Source of the DNA: Allobosea sp. Leaf344 | GTDB taxonomy: Bacteria > Pseudomonadota > Alphaproteobacteria > Rhizobiales > Beijerinckiaceae | Assembly (NCBI RefSeq): GCF_001426225.1 | Contig: NZ_LMRT01000014.1 | Coordinates: forward strand, 1,004,327 to 1,068,326 | Direction: 5' to 3' | DNA length: 64,000 nt | Shown here: one piece after another, positions 16,562 through 25,340 of the stretch | How the letters are laid out: each line of letters begins with the position of its first letter | Position numbering within the stretch: position 1 is the stretch's first letter | Program-made: the position numbers and the translations under genes | The notes under the pieces: model-generated | What the model saw: the letters and a program-made list of their open reading frames with translations, nothing else | Told to the model about the DNA's origin: nothing | Database searches by the model: none

Positions 16562-17374
16562 CTAGGTCGCCGCCTCTTCCGCCGCGCGCTTGGCCTCGCG
16601 CTTCTTCTCGACATAGCGCACGGAATGCACCGAGAGCTCGTAGAGCATCAGCATCGGCACCGCGAGCATCAGCTGCGAGATCACGTCCGGCGGGGTCAGC
16701 ACCGCCGCGACCACGAAGACGAAGACGATCGCATAGCGCCGCTTGTCCTTCAGGAAGGCGGAATCGATGATGCCCGCCTGGCCGAGCAGCGTCAGGATCA
16801 CCGGGAGCTGGAAGGAGACGCCGAAGGCGAAGATCAGCGTCATGATCAGCGAGAGATATTCGCTGACCTTCGGTAGCAGCGCGATGCCGGCCTGGCCCTC
16901 GGTCGCTGCCTGCTGCATGCCGATCGAGAATTTCATCAGCACCGGCATGGCGAAGAAGAACACCATCGCGGCGCCGGCGACGAAGAAGATCGGCGTCGCG
17001 GCGAGATAGGGCGCGAAGGCCTGGCGCTCGTTCTTGTAGAGCCCCGGCGCCACGAATTTGTAGATCTGCGTGGCGATTACGGGAAAGGCGAAGAAGCCGG
17101 CGCCGAAGGCCGCGATCTTGATCTGCGTGAACAGATATTCGAGCGGCGCGGTATAGATCAGCTGCACGTTGGCGCCCGGCCCCGCCGCCCAGACATAGGG
17201 CAGGACCAGCAGATTGTAGATCTGCGTCGCGAAGGCGAAGCAGACGAAGAACATCACGAGAAAGGCGATCAGCGAGCGGATCAGCCTCGAGCGCAGCTCG
17301 ATCAGATGGTCGATCAGCGGGGCACGGGACGCCTCGATCTCGTCCTCGCCCTCCCGCGTATTGACGACGCTCAT
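16562..17374 (-). CDS. tatC: Sec-independent protein translocase subunit TatC
   Basis: A 270-residue membrane protein, the receptor core that binds twin-arginine signal peptides with TatB. The N-terminal [16 protein letters not shown] is the conserved cytoplasmic entry, followed by six membrane segments, the [12 protein letters not shown] stretch and [17 protein letters not shown] in the last third. The C-terminal tail is highly charged. Its start overlaps the end of tatB by 4 bp. It ends the tatA-tatB-tatC operon. Confidence 0.96.
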   Translation of the reverse strand: MSVVNTREGEDEIEASRAPLIDHLIELRSRLIRSLIAFLVMFFVCFAFATQIYNLLVLPYVWAAGPGANVQLIYTAPLEYLFTQIKIAAFGAGFFAFPVIATQIYKFVAPGLYKNERQAFAPYLAATPIFFVAGAAMVFFFAMPVLMKFSIGMQQAATEGQAGIALLPKVSEYLSLIMTLIFAFGVSFQLPVILTLLGQAGIIDSAFLKDKRRYAIVFVFVVAAVLTPPDVISQLMLAVPMLMLYELSVHSVRYVEKKREAKRAAEEAAT

Positions 17375-17898
17375 GCCGTGCTCCCGTCTTCGCCGGCGGC
17401 CTGTTTCGGCTTGCGGGCACGCTTGGCCCTGGGGGCCGCTTCCGGCTGGGGCTCGGGCTCCGGCGCGGCGATCGGCGCCGGCTCGATCACGATCTCCGGC
17501 AGCGGCTCGGGCCCCGGCAGCTTCGCCAGCAGCGCCTCCGCCTCCTTCAGCGCGACATCGTCGGCGCCGGTCGGCAGCGGGTCCGCCAGCGCGTCGGAGG
17601 GCCGGAAATCATCCATCGGCTTGAAGCCTTGCGGCGGCGCCGGGTTGATCGCGGTGGAGTCCGGGTTGATCGCGGTGGAGACCGAGCCGCCGACCTCCTC
17701 GACCTGCTTCTTCAGATCATGGAGCTCCGCCTCGCGCATCGCCTCGTTGAACTGGCCCTGGAACTCGCCCGCCATGCGGCGCAGCTTCCCGACCGTCTGG
17801 CCCACGGCGCGCATGGCTTTCGGCAGGTCTTTGGGGCCGATCACGACGAGCGCGACGGCCCCGATCAGCATGAACTCGCTCCAGGCGATGTCGAACAT
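17371..17898 (-). CDS. tatB: Sec-independent protein translocase subunit TatB
   Basis: A 175-residue protein with the single N-terminal membrane helix of TatB ([21 protein letters not shown]), the [13 protein letters not shown] hinge and an amphipathic helix to about residue 65. The rest is a proline- and alanine-rich tail ending in basic residues. It has an internal 7-residue duplication ([14 protein letters not shown]), encoded by a 21-bp tandem repeat. It lies 46 bp after tatA and overlaps tatC by 4 bp. Confidence 0.95.
   Translation of the reverse strand: MFDIAWSEFMLIGAVALVVIGPKDLPKAMRAVGQTVGKLRRMAGEFQGQFNEAMREAELHDLKKQVEEVGGSVSTAINPDSTAINPAPPQGFKPMDDFRPSDALADPLPTGADDVALKEAEALLAKLPGPEPLPEIVIEPAPIAAPEPEPQPEAAPRAKRARKPKQAAGEDGSTA
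17640..17681. repeat. 21-bp tandem duplication inside tatB
   Basis: Two adjacent 21-bp units (17640-17660 and 17661-17681) differ only at the last base. They keep the frame and double a seven-residue STAINPx unit in the disordered tail of TatB. This is probably a recent replication slippage. Confidence 0.85.
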
Positions 17899-17944
17899 CG
17901 ACGGTTCGTCCTCTCAGCCTCCCGCCATGGCGGGCAGGACGGCC

Positions 17945-18184
17945 TCAGGCCTTGGTCTCGGCCTTGGCCGTCGCGGCTGCGTTGCTGGCCGCGGTATGGT
18001 CGATCACCTTGGGATCGACCGGAGTCGTCGCCGTCGGCGGCGTCTCGTCCTCGGCCATGCCCTTCTTGAAGGACTTGATGCCCTTCGCCACGTCGCCCAT
18101 CAGCTCGGACACCTTGCCGCGCCCGAACAGCAGCATCACGACGACGCCGACGACGATCCAGTGCCAAATGCTCACGCCACCCAT
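17945..18184 (-). CDS. tatA: Sec-independent protein translocase subunit TatA
   Basis: A 79-residue pore-forming subunit of the Tat system. It has an N-terminal membrane helix ([18 protein letters not shown]), the [23 protein letters not shown] hinge and amphipathic helix, and a short acidic-alanine tail. The ATG at 18184 follows a strong GGAGGAGG site. It is the first gene of tatABC. The ABC ATPase gene ends 76 bp upstream, where scpB would usually end. Confidence 0.95.
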   Translation of the reverse strand: MGGVSIWHWIVVGVVVMLLFGRGKVSELMGDVAKGIKSFKKGMAEDETPPTATTPVDPKVIDHTAASNAAATAKAETKA

Positions 18185-18217
18185 GGCGACCTCCTCCAAA
18201 TTCTCTGCGGCAGCCAA

Positions 18218-18232
18218 GGGCTTGAAAAGCCC
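18218..18232 (-). terminator. weak hairpin between the ABC ATPase and tatA
   Basis: GGGCTT and AAGCCC (18218-18223 and 18227-18232) form a 6-bp stem with a 3-nt loop downstream of the ABC ATPase stop on the minus strand. There is no T-run, so termination would be partial at best. Confidence 0.3.
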
Positions 18233-18260
18233 CGGGTCAGGTCCGACGATTTCGCGGAAC

Positions 18261-19301
18261 CTATGTGTCCCCCGCCGGGAACACAAGGACTTCGTCGGTC
18301 AGGATATCGACACCGACATCATCCCCCTCGCGCAGCGGCCCCGCCAGCGACAGCCGCGCGGTCAGCGGCCGGTCGAAACCCGGCACGACGAGCTGGACAT
18401 GGTCGACCTCGCCGAGGAAGCGCCGCGTCACGATGCGCCCGGGCAGGCAGAACCCCGCCGCCTTGAGCCGGATGGCGTGCGGGCGGATGCAGACCACGGC
18501 CCGCGCGCCTTCCGCCAGCCCGCGCGCCGGGAACCGGCCGACGGGCGTATCCACCGCCCCGCGCAGCACCTGCCCCTCGATCTCGGTGAAGTCACAGAAG
18601 AATCGGGCGGCGAACAGGCTGTTGGGCTGGCGATAGAGCGTCTCGGCGGTGCCGATCTGCACGATGCGGCCATGGCGCATCAGCACGATCCGGTCGGCGA
18701 TGCGCATGGCATCCTCCGGATCATGCGTCACGATGATCGAGGTCGCCCCGGTCTCGTGCAGCAGCGCCGCCGTCTCGTCGCGCACCACGTCGCGCAGCCG
18801 CCGGTCGAGATTGGAGAAGGGCTCGTCCATCAGCAGCACGCCGGGCCGCGGCGCGACCGCCCGCGCCAGGGCGACGCGCTGCTGCTCGCCGCCCGACAGC
18901 ATATGCGGATAGGCGTCGACGAGCTCGCCGAGCCCGACGCGCGAGATCGCCCGCATCATCGAGGCCTCGGCCGAGCGCTCGTCCAGCCCGCGCAGGCCGA
19001 AGCGGACATTCTCGCGCACGGTCAGATGCGGAAACAGCGCGTAATCCTGGAAGACCAGCCCGACGCCGCGATTCTCCGGCTCGATGAAATGCTCTGCCGA
19101 GGAGACGTCGCGGCCCTCCAGCAGCACCCGCCCCTCGCTCGGCCGCTCCACCCCGGCCGCCAGGCGCAGCAGCGTCGTCTTGCCGCAGCCGGATTGGCCG
19201 AGCAGCGCCACGATTTCCCCCGGCTCGATCGAGAGCGTGACGTCGTTGAGCGCGGTGACCTCGCCGAAGCGCTGCGTCACCCGCTCGAAGCCGAGCGCCA
19301 T
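18261..19301 (-). CDS. orphan ABC transporter ATP-binding protein (FbpC/PotA-like)
   Basis: A 346-residue ATPase subunit of the iron(III)/spermidine/thiamine importer type. Walker A is GQSGCGKTT, the Q-loop is [10 protein letters not shown], the signature is LSGGEQQR, Walker B is VLLMDEP and the switch histidine is in [13 protein letters not shown]-like regulatory domain follows from about residue 245. No permease or binding protein is adjacent. It is inserted between scpB and tatA, which are usually neighbours. The ATG at 19301 lacks a clear ribosome site; a start at 19373 is possible. Substrate unknown. Confidence 0.88.
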   Translation of the reverse strand: MALGFERVTQRFGEVTALNDVTLSIEPGEIVALLGQSGCGKTTLLRLAAGVERPSEGRVLLEGRDVSSAEHFIEPENRGVGLVFQDYALFPHLTVRENVRFGLRGLDERSAEASMMRAISRVGLGELVDAYPHMLSGGEQQRVALARAVAPRPGVLLMDEPFSNLDRRLRDVVRDETAALLHETGATSIIVTHDPEDAMRIADRIVLMRHGRIVQIGTAETLYRQPNSLFAARFFCDFTEIEGQVLRGAVDTPVGRFPARGLAEGARAVVCIRPHAIRLKAAGFCLPGRIVTRRFLGEVDHVQLVVPGFDRPLTARLSLAGPLREGDDVGVDILTDEVLVFPAGDT

Positions 19302-19426
19302 CGGGATCGAGGCGCCGGCCGTGCCGCGCCGCCCCCAACTCAACCACCGCGCCACGCTCTCGCTACGAACCACCCGCTCGGCTCCGCTCTCGTCTCGCAG
19401 CCATCAGGGTGATGGGCGAGCCTCCG

Positions 19427-20140
19427 CTACTCCTCCGCCCTGTGCGGTGCGGCGTCGCCATCGTCAAGCGGCGTGAACAGATCGCCGAGCGGATCCTCGT
19501 CCGCCCGCAGCCCCGGATCATCGTCGGGGACCGGCACCGTCATGTCGCGCGTCAGCCGGCCCTCGATGATGCCGGCGCCCTTCAACTCCTCGAGCCCGGG
19601 CAGATCGTCGATGCGCTCGAGCCCGAAATGCTCGAGGAAACCCGGCGTCGTGCCGAAGGTGACCGGCCGCCCGGGCGAGCGTCTCCGCCCCCTGAGCCGC
19701 ACCCATCCCGCCTCGAGCAGGATGTCGAGCGTGCCGCGCGCGGTGGCGACGCCGCGGATCTCCTCGATCTCCGCCCTGGTGACCGGCTGGTGATAGGCGA
19801 TGATCGACAGGATTTCGAGCGCCGCCCGCGACAATTTCCGCGGCGGCTCGGCCTCCGCGGCCAGGAGATAGCCGAGATCCGGCGCGGTCCGGAAGGCATA
19901 GCCCCCCGCCACCGCCTGGAGATTGACGCCGCGCGGCGCATAGAGCGCCGTGAGCCGCGCCAGCAGGCGCTTTATGTCGAGCCCGGCCGGGACGGAGCGC
20001 GCCAGCTCCTCGGCGCCGAGCGGCCGCGCGGAGGCGAACAGCAGCGCCTCGACGATCCGCAGCCCCTGGGCGAAGGCGTCCTCCTCCTCGCCGGGCTGCC
20101 CGTCCCCCGCTACCTCGGCCACATCCGCCTCGCGCATCAC
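19427..20140 (-). CDS. scpB: segregation and condensation protein B
   Basis: A 237-residue winged-helix partner of Smc and ScpA, which compact and separate the chromosome. The first winged helix spans about residues 25-100 (LRIVEALLFASARPL). The second holds LSRAALEILSIIAYHQPVTRAEIEEIRGV, the family hallmark, followed by TLDILLEAGWVRLRGR and TTPGFLEHFGL. An acidic tail of about 40 residues follows. It overlaps scpA by 4 bp, so the two are coupled. Confidence 0.95.
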   Translation of the reverse strand: MMREADVAEVAGDGQPGEEEDAFAQGLRIVEALLFASARPLGAEELARSVPAGLDIKRLLARLTALYAPRGVNLQAVAGGYAFRTAPDLGYLLAAEAEPPRKLSRAALEILSIIAYHQPVTRAEIEEIRGVATARGTLDILLEAGWVRLRGRRRSPGRPVTFGTTPGFLEHFGLERIDDLPGLEELKGAGIIEGRLTRDMTVPVPDDDPGLRADEDPLGDLFTPLDDGDAAPHRAEE

Positions 20141-20949
20141 AGCGGCAGGCTCGGCGGGCGGGCGGAGCGGCGGCGCAGATAGAGCGGCGCGAAGGCCGTG
20201 TCCTGGCGCAGATCCAGGACGCCTTCCCGCACCATCTCCAGCATCGCCGAAAGCGCCGAGGCCTTGACCGTCGCGCTCATCGCCTGGAGCGGCAGCCCAT
20301 GCGCCGCCATGTAGCGGGTGAGATAGGGGTCGATCTCGGTCCAGTCCCCGGCCTCGCCGACCAGCCGCTGCAGCGCCTCGCGGGCCTCGACCAGCGACCA
20401 GACCAGCCGGTGACCGACCGAGATATGGCCCTTCACCTGCTTCTGCCGCTGCTGGGCATAGGCCGCCAGCAGATCGTAGAGCTCCGCCTCCCAGACCGGC
20501 CGCGCGCCAGCGATGACCGCTTCCGGCGCGCCGCGGGCGAAGACGTCGAGGCCGAGCCGCTGGCGCGAGGCGAGCTTGCGGGCGGCGGCGCGGATCGCCT
20601 CCAGCCGGCGCAGGCGCAGCGCCAGGGAGGTGGCGAGATCGGCGGCGCTCGGCTCCTCCCCGCGCGGCGGTTCCGGCAGAAGCAGGCGCGATTTGAGATA
20701 GGCGAGCCAGGCCGCCATCACGAGATAATCGGCGGCGAGTTCGAGCCGCAAGGCGCGCGCCTCCTCGACGAAGACGAGATATTGCTCGGCCAGCGCCAGG
20801 ATCGAAATGCGGTGGAGATCGACCTTCTGCCGGCGCGCCAGGTCGAGCAGCAGGTCGAGCGGCCCCTCATAGCCGTCGACATCGACCATCAGCGCCGCCT
20901 CGCCCTCGCGGCGCGGCCCGTCCTCCTCGAACGGCAGCTCAGCGTTCAT
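20137..20949 (-). CDS. scpA: segregation and condensation protein A
   Basis: A 270-residue kleisin that bridges the Smc heads. The N-terminal helical domain contains VDGYEGPLDLLLDLARRQKVDL, the clearest family signature, then YLVMAAWLAYLKSRLLLPEP. The C-terminal winged helix (residues about 210-270) includes VREGVLDLRQDTAFAPLYL. The ATG at 20949 was chosen because it starts at the family boundary; the upstream frame is not conserved-looking. It follows nagZ closely (about 120 bp). Confidence 0.94.
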   Translation of the reverse strand: MNAELPFEEDGPRREGEAALMVDVDGYEGPLDLLLDLARRQKVDLHRISILALAEQYLVFVEEARALRLELAADYLVMAAWLAYLKSRLLLPEPPRGEEPSAADLATSLALRLRRLEAIRAAARKLASRQRLGLDVFARGAPEAVIAGARPVWEAELYDLLAAYAQQRQKQVKGHISVGHRLVWSLVEAREALQRLVGEAGDWTEIDPYLTRYMAAHGLPLQAMSATVKASALSAMLEMVREGVLDLRQDTAFAPLYLRRRSARPPSLPL

Positions 20950-21070
20950 GCCGCCCGCCCCCCTGTCCAAGCGCACGCTCCCGGCCCCGTTCCCGCGCCG
21001 CCGGGTTCGGCCCGGCCGGCGGGAACCGGGAGATCGCGCGATGCCGCAGCCCCGCGCCAAACTCCGATGT

Positions 21071-22078
21071 TCAGCCCGCCAAGGCAAGCGCCGCGGCGAT
21101 CCGCGCCCGGGCGTCCTCCCTGTCCAAAGGCTCCGGCACGTGCCGGATCCGCGCCAGCGCCATCGTCGCCCGCCGCGCCCGCGCCCCGGTCATGGCCGGC
21201 ACCGCGCCGGCGACGGCGACCATTTCCTCCATGATGCCGTGGCAATGCAGCACCAGATCGACCCCCGCCCGAATCGCCGCGCGCGACTTCTGCGCGAAGC
21301 TGCCGGACAGCGCCTTCATCGAGATGTCGTCGGTCATGATCAGCCCGTCGAAACCGAGCTCGCCGCGCATGATCTCCTGCACCACCTTGCGCGAGATCGT
21401 CGCCGGCCGCTCGTCCAGCGCCGTGAACACGACATGCGCCGTCATCGCCAGCGGCATGTCGGCCAGATGGCGGAAGGGCCGGAAATCCTGCGCCCGCAGC
21501 TCGGCGAGGGAGGCATCGACCACCGGCAGATCATGATGGCTGTCCGCCCGCGCCCGGCCATGCCCCGGCATGTGCTTGATCACCGGGAGGACGCCGCCGG
21601 CCAGGAGGCCCTCGGCCGCGGCCCGGCCCAGCCGCGCCACCTCGTCGGGATCATGCGCATAGGCGCGGTCGCCGATCACGTCATGACTGCCCGCCACGGG
21701 GACGTCGAGCACCGGCACGCAGTCGACATCGATGCCGACCGCCTTCAGATCATGCGCCATCAGCCGGGCCGAGAGCCTGACCAGCTCGCGCCGCTCGACC
21801 GGGTCGTTGACCGCGAGAAAGCGCCGCGCCGCGGGATAGGCCGGCCAATGCGGCGGCCCCATGCGCTGCACCCGCCCGCCCTCCTGGTCGATCAGGATCG
21901 GCGCGTGCCAGCCGACACAGTCGCGCATCTGCGCCGTCAGCGCCGCCACCTGCTCGGGATCGCTGGTGTTGCGCTTGAACAGGATGAAGCCCCAGGGGCG
22001 GGCATCCCTGAAGAAGGCCCGTTCGTCGGGGGTGAGGCTCGTGCCGAGGCAACCGGCGATGAAGGCGCGCGAGGTCAT
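21071..22078 (-). CDS. nagZ: beta-N-acetylhexosaminidase
   Basis: A 335-residue cytoplasmic GH3 glycosidase that removes N-acetylglucosamine from anhydromuropeptides during cell-wall recycling. The substrate motif KHMPGHG is at about residues 168-174, the Asp-His acid/base dyad is DSHHDLP (around 179-184) and the nucleophile is D250 in MTDDISM. Length fits NagZ, not the longer secreted GH3 enzymes. There is no signal peptide. It sits in the conserved nagZ-scpA-scpB order. Confidence 0.94.
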   Translation of the reverse strand: MTSRAFIAGCLGTSLTPDERAFFRDARPWGFILFKRNTSDPEQVAALTAQMRDCVGWHAPILIDQEGGRVQRMGPPHWPAYPAARRFLAVNDPVERRELVRLSARLMAHDLKAVGIDVDCVPVLDVPVAGSHDVIGDRAYAHDPDEVARLGRAAAEGLLAGGVLPVIKHMPGHGRARADSHHDLPVVDASLAELRAQDFRPFRHLADMPLAMTAHVVFTALDERPATISRKVVQEIMRGELGFDGLIMTDDISMKALSGSFAQKSRAAIRAGVDLVLHCHGIMEEMVAVAGAVPAMTGARARRATMALARIRHVPEPLDREDARARIAAALALAG

Positions 22079-22171
22079 GCGGCAGGCCTAAAGCAACCGG
22101 GCCGAAAGGGAAATCCGCTTCTCGACGATCCGGCGCGCCAGGGCCGGTCGGCCCGTGGCGCGCCAAGCGGA

Positions 22172-23281
22172 TCAGCGCATCTGCTGCGACATGTTCGCGT
22201 TGAAGGCGTCGAAGGGCAGCTCGGCGATGCGGAACCAGAGCTGCTCCTTCTTCCAATAGGGCAGCCAGGAATCATAGAAGGTCTTGAAGGCAGGGTTGCT
22301 GGCGGCGAGCTCCGCATAGAGCGCCATCGCCTCCTTGAACGCCGCCTGCATCACCTCCTGCGGGAAAGGCCGCAGCTCCGCGCCGGACGAGACCAGCCGC
22401 AGCAGCGCATCGGGATTGCCATGGTCGTATTTCGCGACGCAGAGCGCATTCGCCTCGGCACAGGCCGATTCGAGCACCGCCTTGTAGCTCGGCGGCAGCG
22501 CGTTCCATTTCTCCAGATTGACCAGGAAGCTGACATTGGCGCAGCCCTCCCAGAAGCCGGGATAATAATAATATTTGGCGACGCGCTGGAAGCCGAGCTT
22601 CTCGTCGTCGAGCGGCCCCGAGAACTCGGCCGCGTCGATCGTGCCGCGCTCGAGGGCGGGATAGATGTCGCCGCCGCCGATCTGCTGCGGCACCACGCCG
22701 AGCTTGCTGAGGATGCGGCCGCCGAGCCCGGCGATGCGGAACTTCAGCCCCTTGAGATCCTCGACGGTCTTGATCTCCTTTCGGAACCAGCCGCCCATCT
22801 GCGCGCCGGTATTGCCGGAGGGGATGGTGAACAGGTTGTGCGTCTTCATGAAGGCGCGGCACAACTCCAGCCCGCCGCCCTGGTAGAGCCAGGCCGCGTT
22901 CTGCCGGGTGTTCAGCCCGAAAGGCAGCGAGGTCTCGAAGGCGAAGGCCGGGTCCTTGCCGATATAGAAGCTCGACAGCGTGTGGCTGCATTCCACAGTG
23001 CCGTTCTGGACGGCATCGAGCGCCTGCAGCGCCGGGACGATCTCGCCGGCCGCGAAGACCTGGATCTGGAACTGCCCATCCGTGGCCTCGGCGACGCGCT
23101 TGGCGACATGGGTCGAGATGCCGAACAGCGTGTCGAGGCTCTTGGGATAGCTCGAGGTCAGCCGCCAGCTGATCTTGGGCTGCGACTGCGCCAGCGCCGG
23201 GCTCACGATGGCGGGCGTGGCGATGGCTGTGCCCGCGGCGGCCGCGCCTGCGGCTGCCGTGACGAAATGGCGACGATCCAT
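22172..23281 (-). CDS. orphan TRAP transporter substrate-binding protein (DctP family)
   Basis: A 369-residue periplasmic binding protein of a TRAP transporter. The N-terminus MDRRHFVTAAAGAAAAG is a Tat-type signal with twin arginines and a hydrophobic stretch ending in ALAQ. The binding domain has the family segments LEDLKGLKFRIAG-like (VEDLKGLKFRIAGLGG), PQQIGGGDIYPALERGTIDAAEF and GFWEGCANVSFLVN. Keto-acid or monocarboxylate ligands are usual for this subfamily. No DctQ or DctM gene is near. It is inserted between nagZ and the SPOR gene. Confidence 0.9.
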   Translation of the reverse strand: MDRRHFVTAAAGAAAAGTAIATPAIVSPALAQSQPKISWRLTSSYPKSLDTLFGISTHVAKRVAEATDGQFQIQVFAAGEIVPALQALDAVQNGTVECSHTLSSFYIGKDPAFAFETSLPFGLNTRQNAAWLYQGGGLELCRAFMKTHNLFTIPSGNTGAQMGGWFRKEIKTVEDLKGLKFRIAGLGGRILSKLGVVPQQIGGGDIYPALERGTIDAAEFSGPLDDEKLGFQRVAKYYYYPGFWEGCANVSFLVNLEKWNALPPSYKAVLESACAEANALCVAKYDHGNPDALLRLVSSGAELRPFPQEVMQAAFKEAMALYAELAASNPAFKTFYDSWLPYWKKEQLWFRIAELPFDAFNANMSQQMR

Positions 23282-23439
23282 GGTGCTTCCTCGTTTGTCT
23301 CGGACGCCGGCTCGCCTCGGAGCGGGAGCGTCGGCGCGACAGGAGGCTACTCCCGCCGCGCGAGCGGTTGAAGCGCCTGCACGCAGCCGGCGCATGCGTC
23401 GCCGGCATTGCGGGCGCCCGGCGCTGGCCCGCCACGCAC

Positions 23440-23469
23440 AAAAACGCCCCGCGCGGAGGCGCGGGGCGT
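23440..23469 (-). terminator. rho-independent terminator of the SPOR gene
   Basis: ACGCCCCGCG and CGCGGGGCGT (23444-23453, 23460-23469) form a perfect 10-bp stem with a 6-nt loop, and on the minus strand it is followed by TTTTT (23444-23440). It lies 43 bp after the SPOR gene stop. Confidence 0.85.
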
Positions 23470-23511
23470 CGGGTCTCTGTCGGTTCGCCTACGCGGCGGG
23501 GGTGAAAAACC

Positions 23512-25242
23512 TCAGTTCTTCGAGATGAAGCACTGGCCGCCGGCGGCCTGCAGCTGCGTGCACATGGTCGCGGCGTTCTCGCGGCTATAGGGGCCGATGC
23601 GCAGCCGGTAGACGGTCTTGCCGCCGGCGAGATCGGTCTTGCGGATGATCGGCGCCTGGCTGCCCAGCACATCGGGATATTTGCGCTGCAGGGCCGCGAA
23701 GGTCGCACGGGCCTCGGCCTCGCTGCCCGGCGCGCCGAGCTGCACGGTGAAGTCCCCGGTGCCGCTGCGGATCGCCTGGGTGGCGGAGGGCGTCGCGGCG
23801 GCGGGCGCCGGCGTGGTGGCGGCCGGAGCGGCGTTCGCCGTACGCAGCGGCGGGGCGGGCGTCGTCGCCGCCGGCGCGGGGGTCGTGGCGCGATCCTGCA
23901 CCTTGGGAGCGTCCGCGGCCACCGGAGGGCGCGGACGCGGCACGGGGGCGAGCTGCGTCGCGGCATTGCCCGGAGTGGCCGCGGCACCCGGAGACGGGGT
24001 CGAGCCGGTGACGATGCCCGCCGCGGCGGCGCCATTGGCCGGAGCCGCCGGCGTGCCGTCGGGCCGGATCGAGACGGTGCGGACCTTGCGCGGCTCGCCC
24101 AGCCCCGGAACCGGCGGGACCGGCGTCAGCGCGGGCTCGGAGGGGGTCGGCAGCCGGTCCGGCACGCCGGGGGCCGAGGCCAGCGGATTGCTCGCGGTCT
24201 CGCCTGCGCCGGTGCCCGGGCCGGGCAGGATCACGCGGGCCGGCATGCTGCGCGCCGCCTGCTGCACGTCGACGGGCTGCTCCTCCCGGCTCACCACTTT
24301 GGTCTCGGCCTGCGGCGCCTGTGCGGTCCGCTCGTAGATCTGCTTGTTCTGGTTCGGAATTTCCTTGCCGCCCGGATTGACCGGTTCGACCTTCATCGGC
24401 GCGGTCTCGGCGGCGATCACGGGCGGCTTGCCGTCGCTGCCGACGCTCGGCGCCCGAAAGGTCATGGCCGCCCCGACGCCGACGACGCCGACCGCGATCA
24501 GGCCGACGGCCGTCCACAGCCCCTTGCGCGACCGGCGCGGCTTGAGGACCGGCAGATCCTCCTCCGGACCCAGCCCCTGCTCGCCCTGCCCGCTCTCGCC
24601 ATAGGCGTCGGCATAGGCGGGATCCGGCTCATAGCCGTTCGGCTGGGCATAGCCGCCATCCTGCGGATAGCCCTGATCCTGGCGATAGGCGCCGTCCTGG
24701 CCATGCGTCTGGCGCTGCGCATAGCCCTGCTCGTGCTTATGCGCGGCGAGCTGGTCGAGGTCGCGCGGGCCGGCTTCACCGACCGGCTGGCCCGGGCCGC
24801 GCCCATAGGTTTGCGGGCCCGGCTCGTCATCATAGGCCGGCTCCGCCGGCGGCACATAGACGGCGGCCTGGGGCTTGGCGGGGGTGCCGCCATCGTTGCG
24901 GCGCAGCAGCGCCTCGAACTCGTCGAGCGCGCCGCGCAGCTCGGCCGGAGGGGCAGCCTCCGGCGCAGCCGGGAAGGAGGGCTCGCGCCGGCTTTCCGTC
25001 CAGGCGGCGGGTGGCGCCACCGGCGGCGCGGCGGCCGCGGCCGGCGCCGTCGCAGGCGCGGCCGGACGGGAAGTTCGCGGCGCGAACAGATCCTTCAGCG
25101 GATCGTCCTGGCCGACGATCCGCGTCAGCTCCGCAAGCGGATCGCTCGCCTGGCCCGGCCGTGGCGCCTGGGCCGCGCCGCGCAGCTGCCGCTCGAGATC
25201 TTCGAGATCGAGGGCGAAACGGTTTCTTGCTGGCTCACTCAT
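23512..25242 (-). CDS. SPOR domain-containing membrane protein
   Basis: A 576-residue inner-membrane protein anchored by one helix near residues 240-265 (LWTAVGLIAVGVVGVGAAM). The cytoplasmic N-terminal part is acidic and tyrosine/glutamine-rich. The periplasmic part has a long proline-alanine linker, and a SPOR domain fills the last 75 residues (FTVQLGAPGSEAEARATFAAL to the C-terminal CFISKN). SPOR domains bind denuded peptidoglycan at division sites. It sits between argS and nagZ, its usual place in alphaproteobacteria. The start at 25242 or 25254 is not settled. Confidence 0.9.
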   Translation of the reverse strand: MSEPARNRFALDLEDLERQLRGAAQAPRPGQASDPLAELTRIVGQDDPLKDLFAPRTSRPAAPATAPAAAAAPPVAPPAAWTESRREPSFPAAPEAAPPAELRGALDEFEALLRRNDGGTPAKPQAAVYVPPAEPAYDDEPGPQTYGRGPGQPVGEAGPRDLDQLAAHKHEQGYAQRQTHGQDGAYRQDQGYPQDGGYAQPNGYEPDPAYADAYGESGQGEQGLGPEEDLPVLKPRRSRKGLWTAVGLIAVGVVGVGAAMTFRAPSVGSDGKPPVIAAETAPMKVEPVNPGGKEIPNQNKQIYERTAQAPQAETKVVSREEQPVDVQQAARSMPARVILPGPGTGAGETASNPLASAPGVPDRLPTPSEPALTPVPPVPGLGEPRKVRTVSIRPDGTPAAPANGAAAAGIVTGSTPSPGAAATPGNAATQLAPVPRPRPPVAADAPKVQDRATTPAPAATTPAPPLRTANAAPAATTPAPAAATPSATQAIRSGTGDFTVQLGAPGSEAEARATFAALQRKYPDVLGSQAPIIRKTDLAGGKTVYRLRIGPYSRENAATMCTQLQAAGGQCFISKN

Positions 25243-25340
25243 GGCATGATCCATTCCAGCACGGGCACACCCGACGAATGGAACGCCGAACGCCGCATGC
25301 GGTCAATCTGACCTCGTGCGCGCTGCCGGCCGAGCGACCT

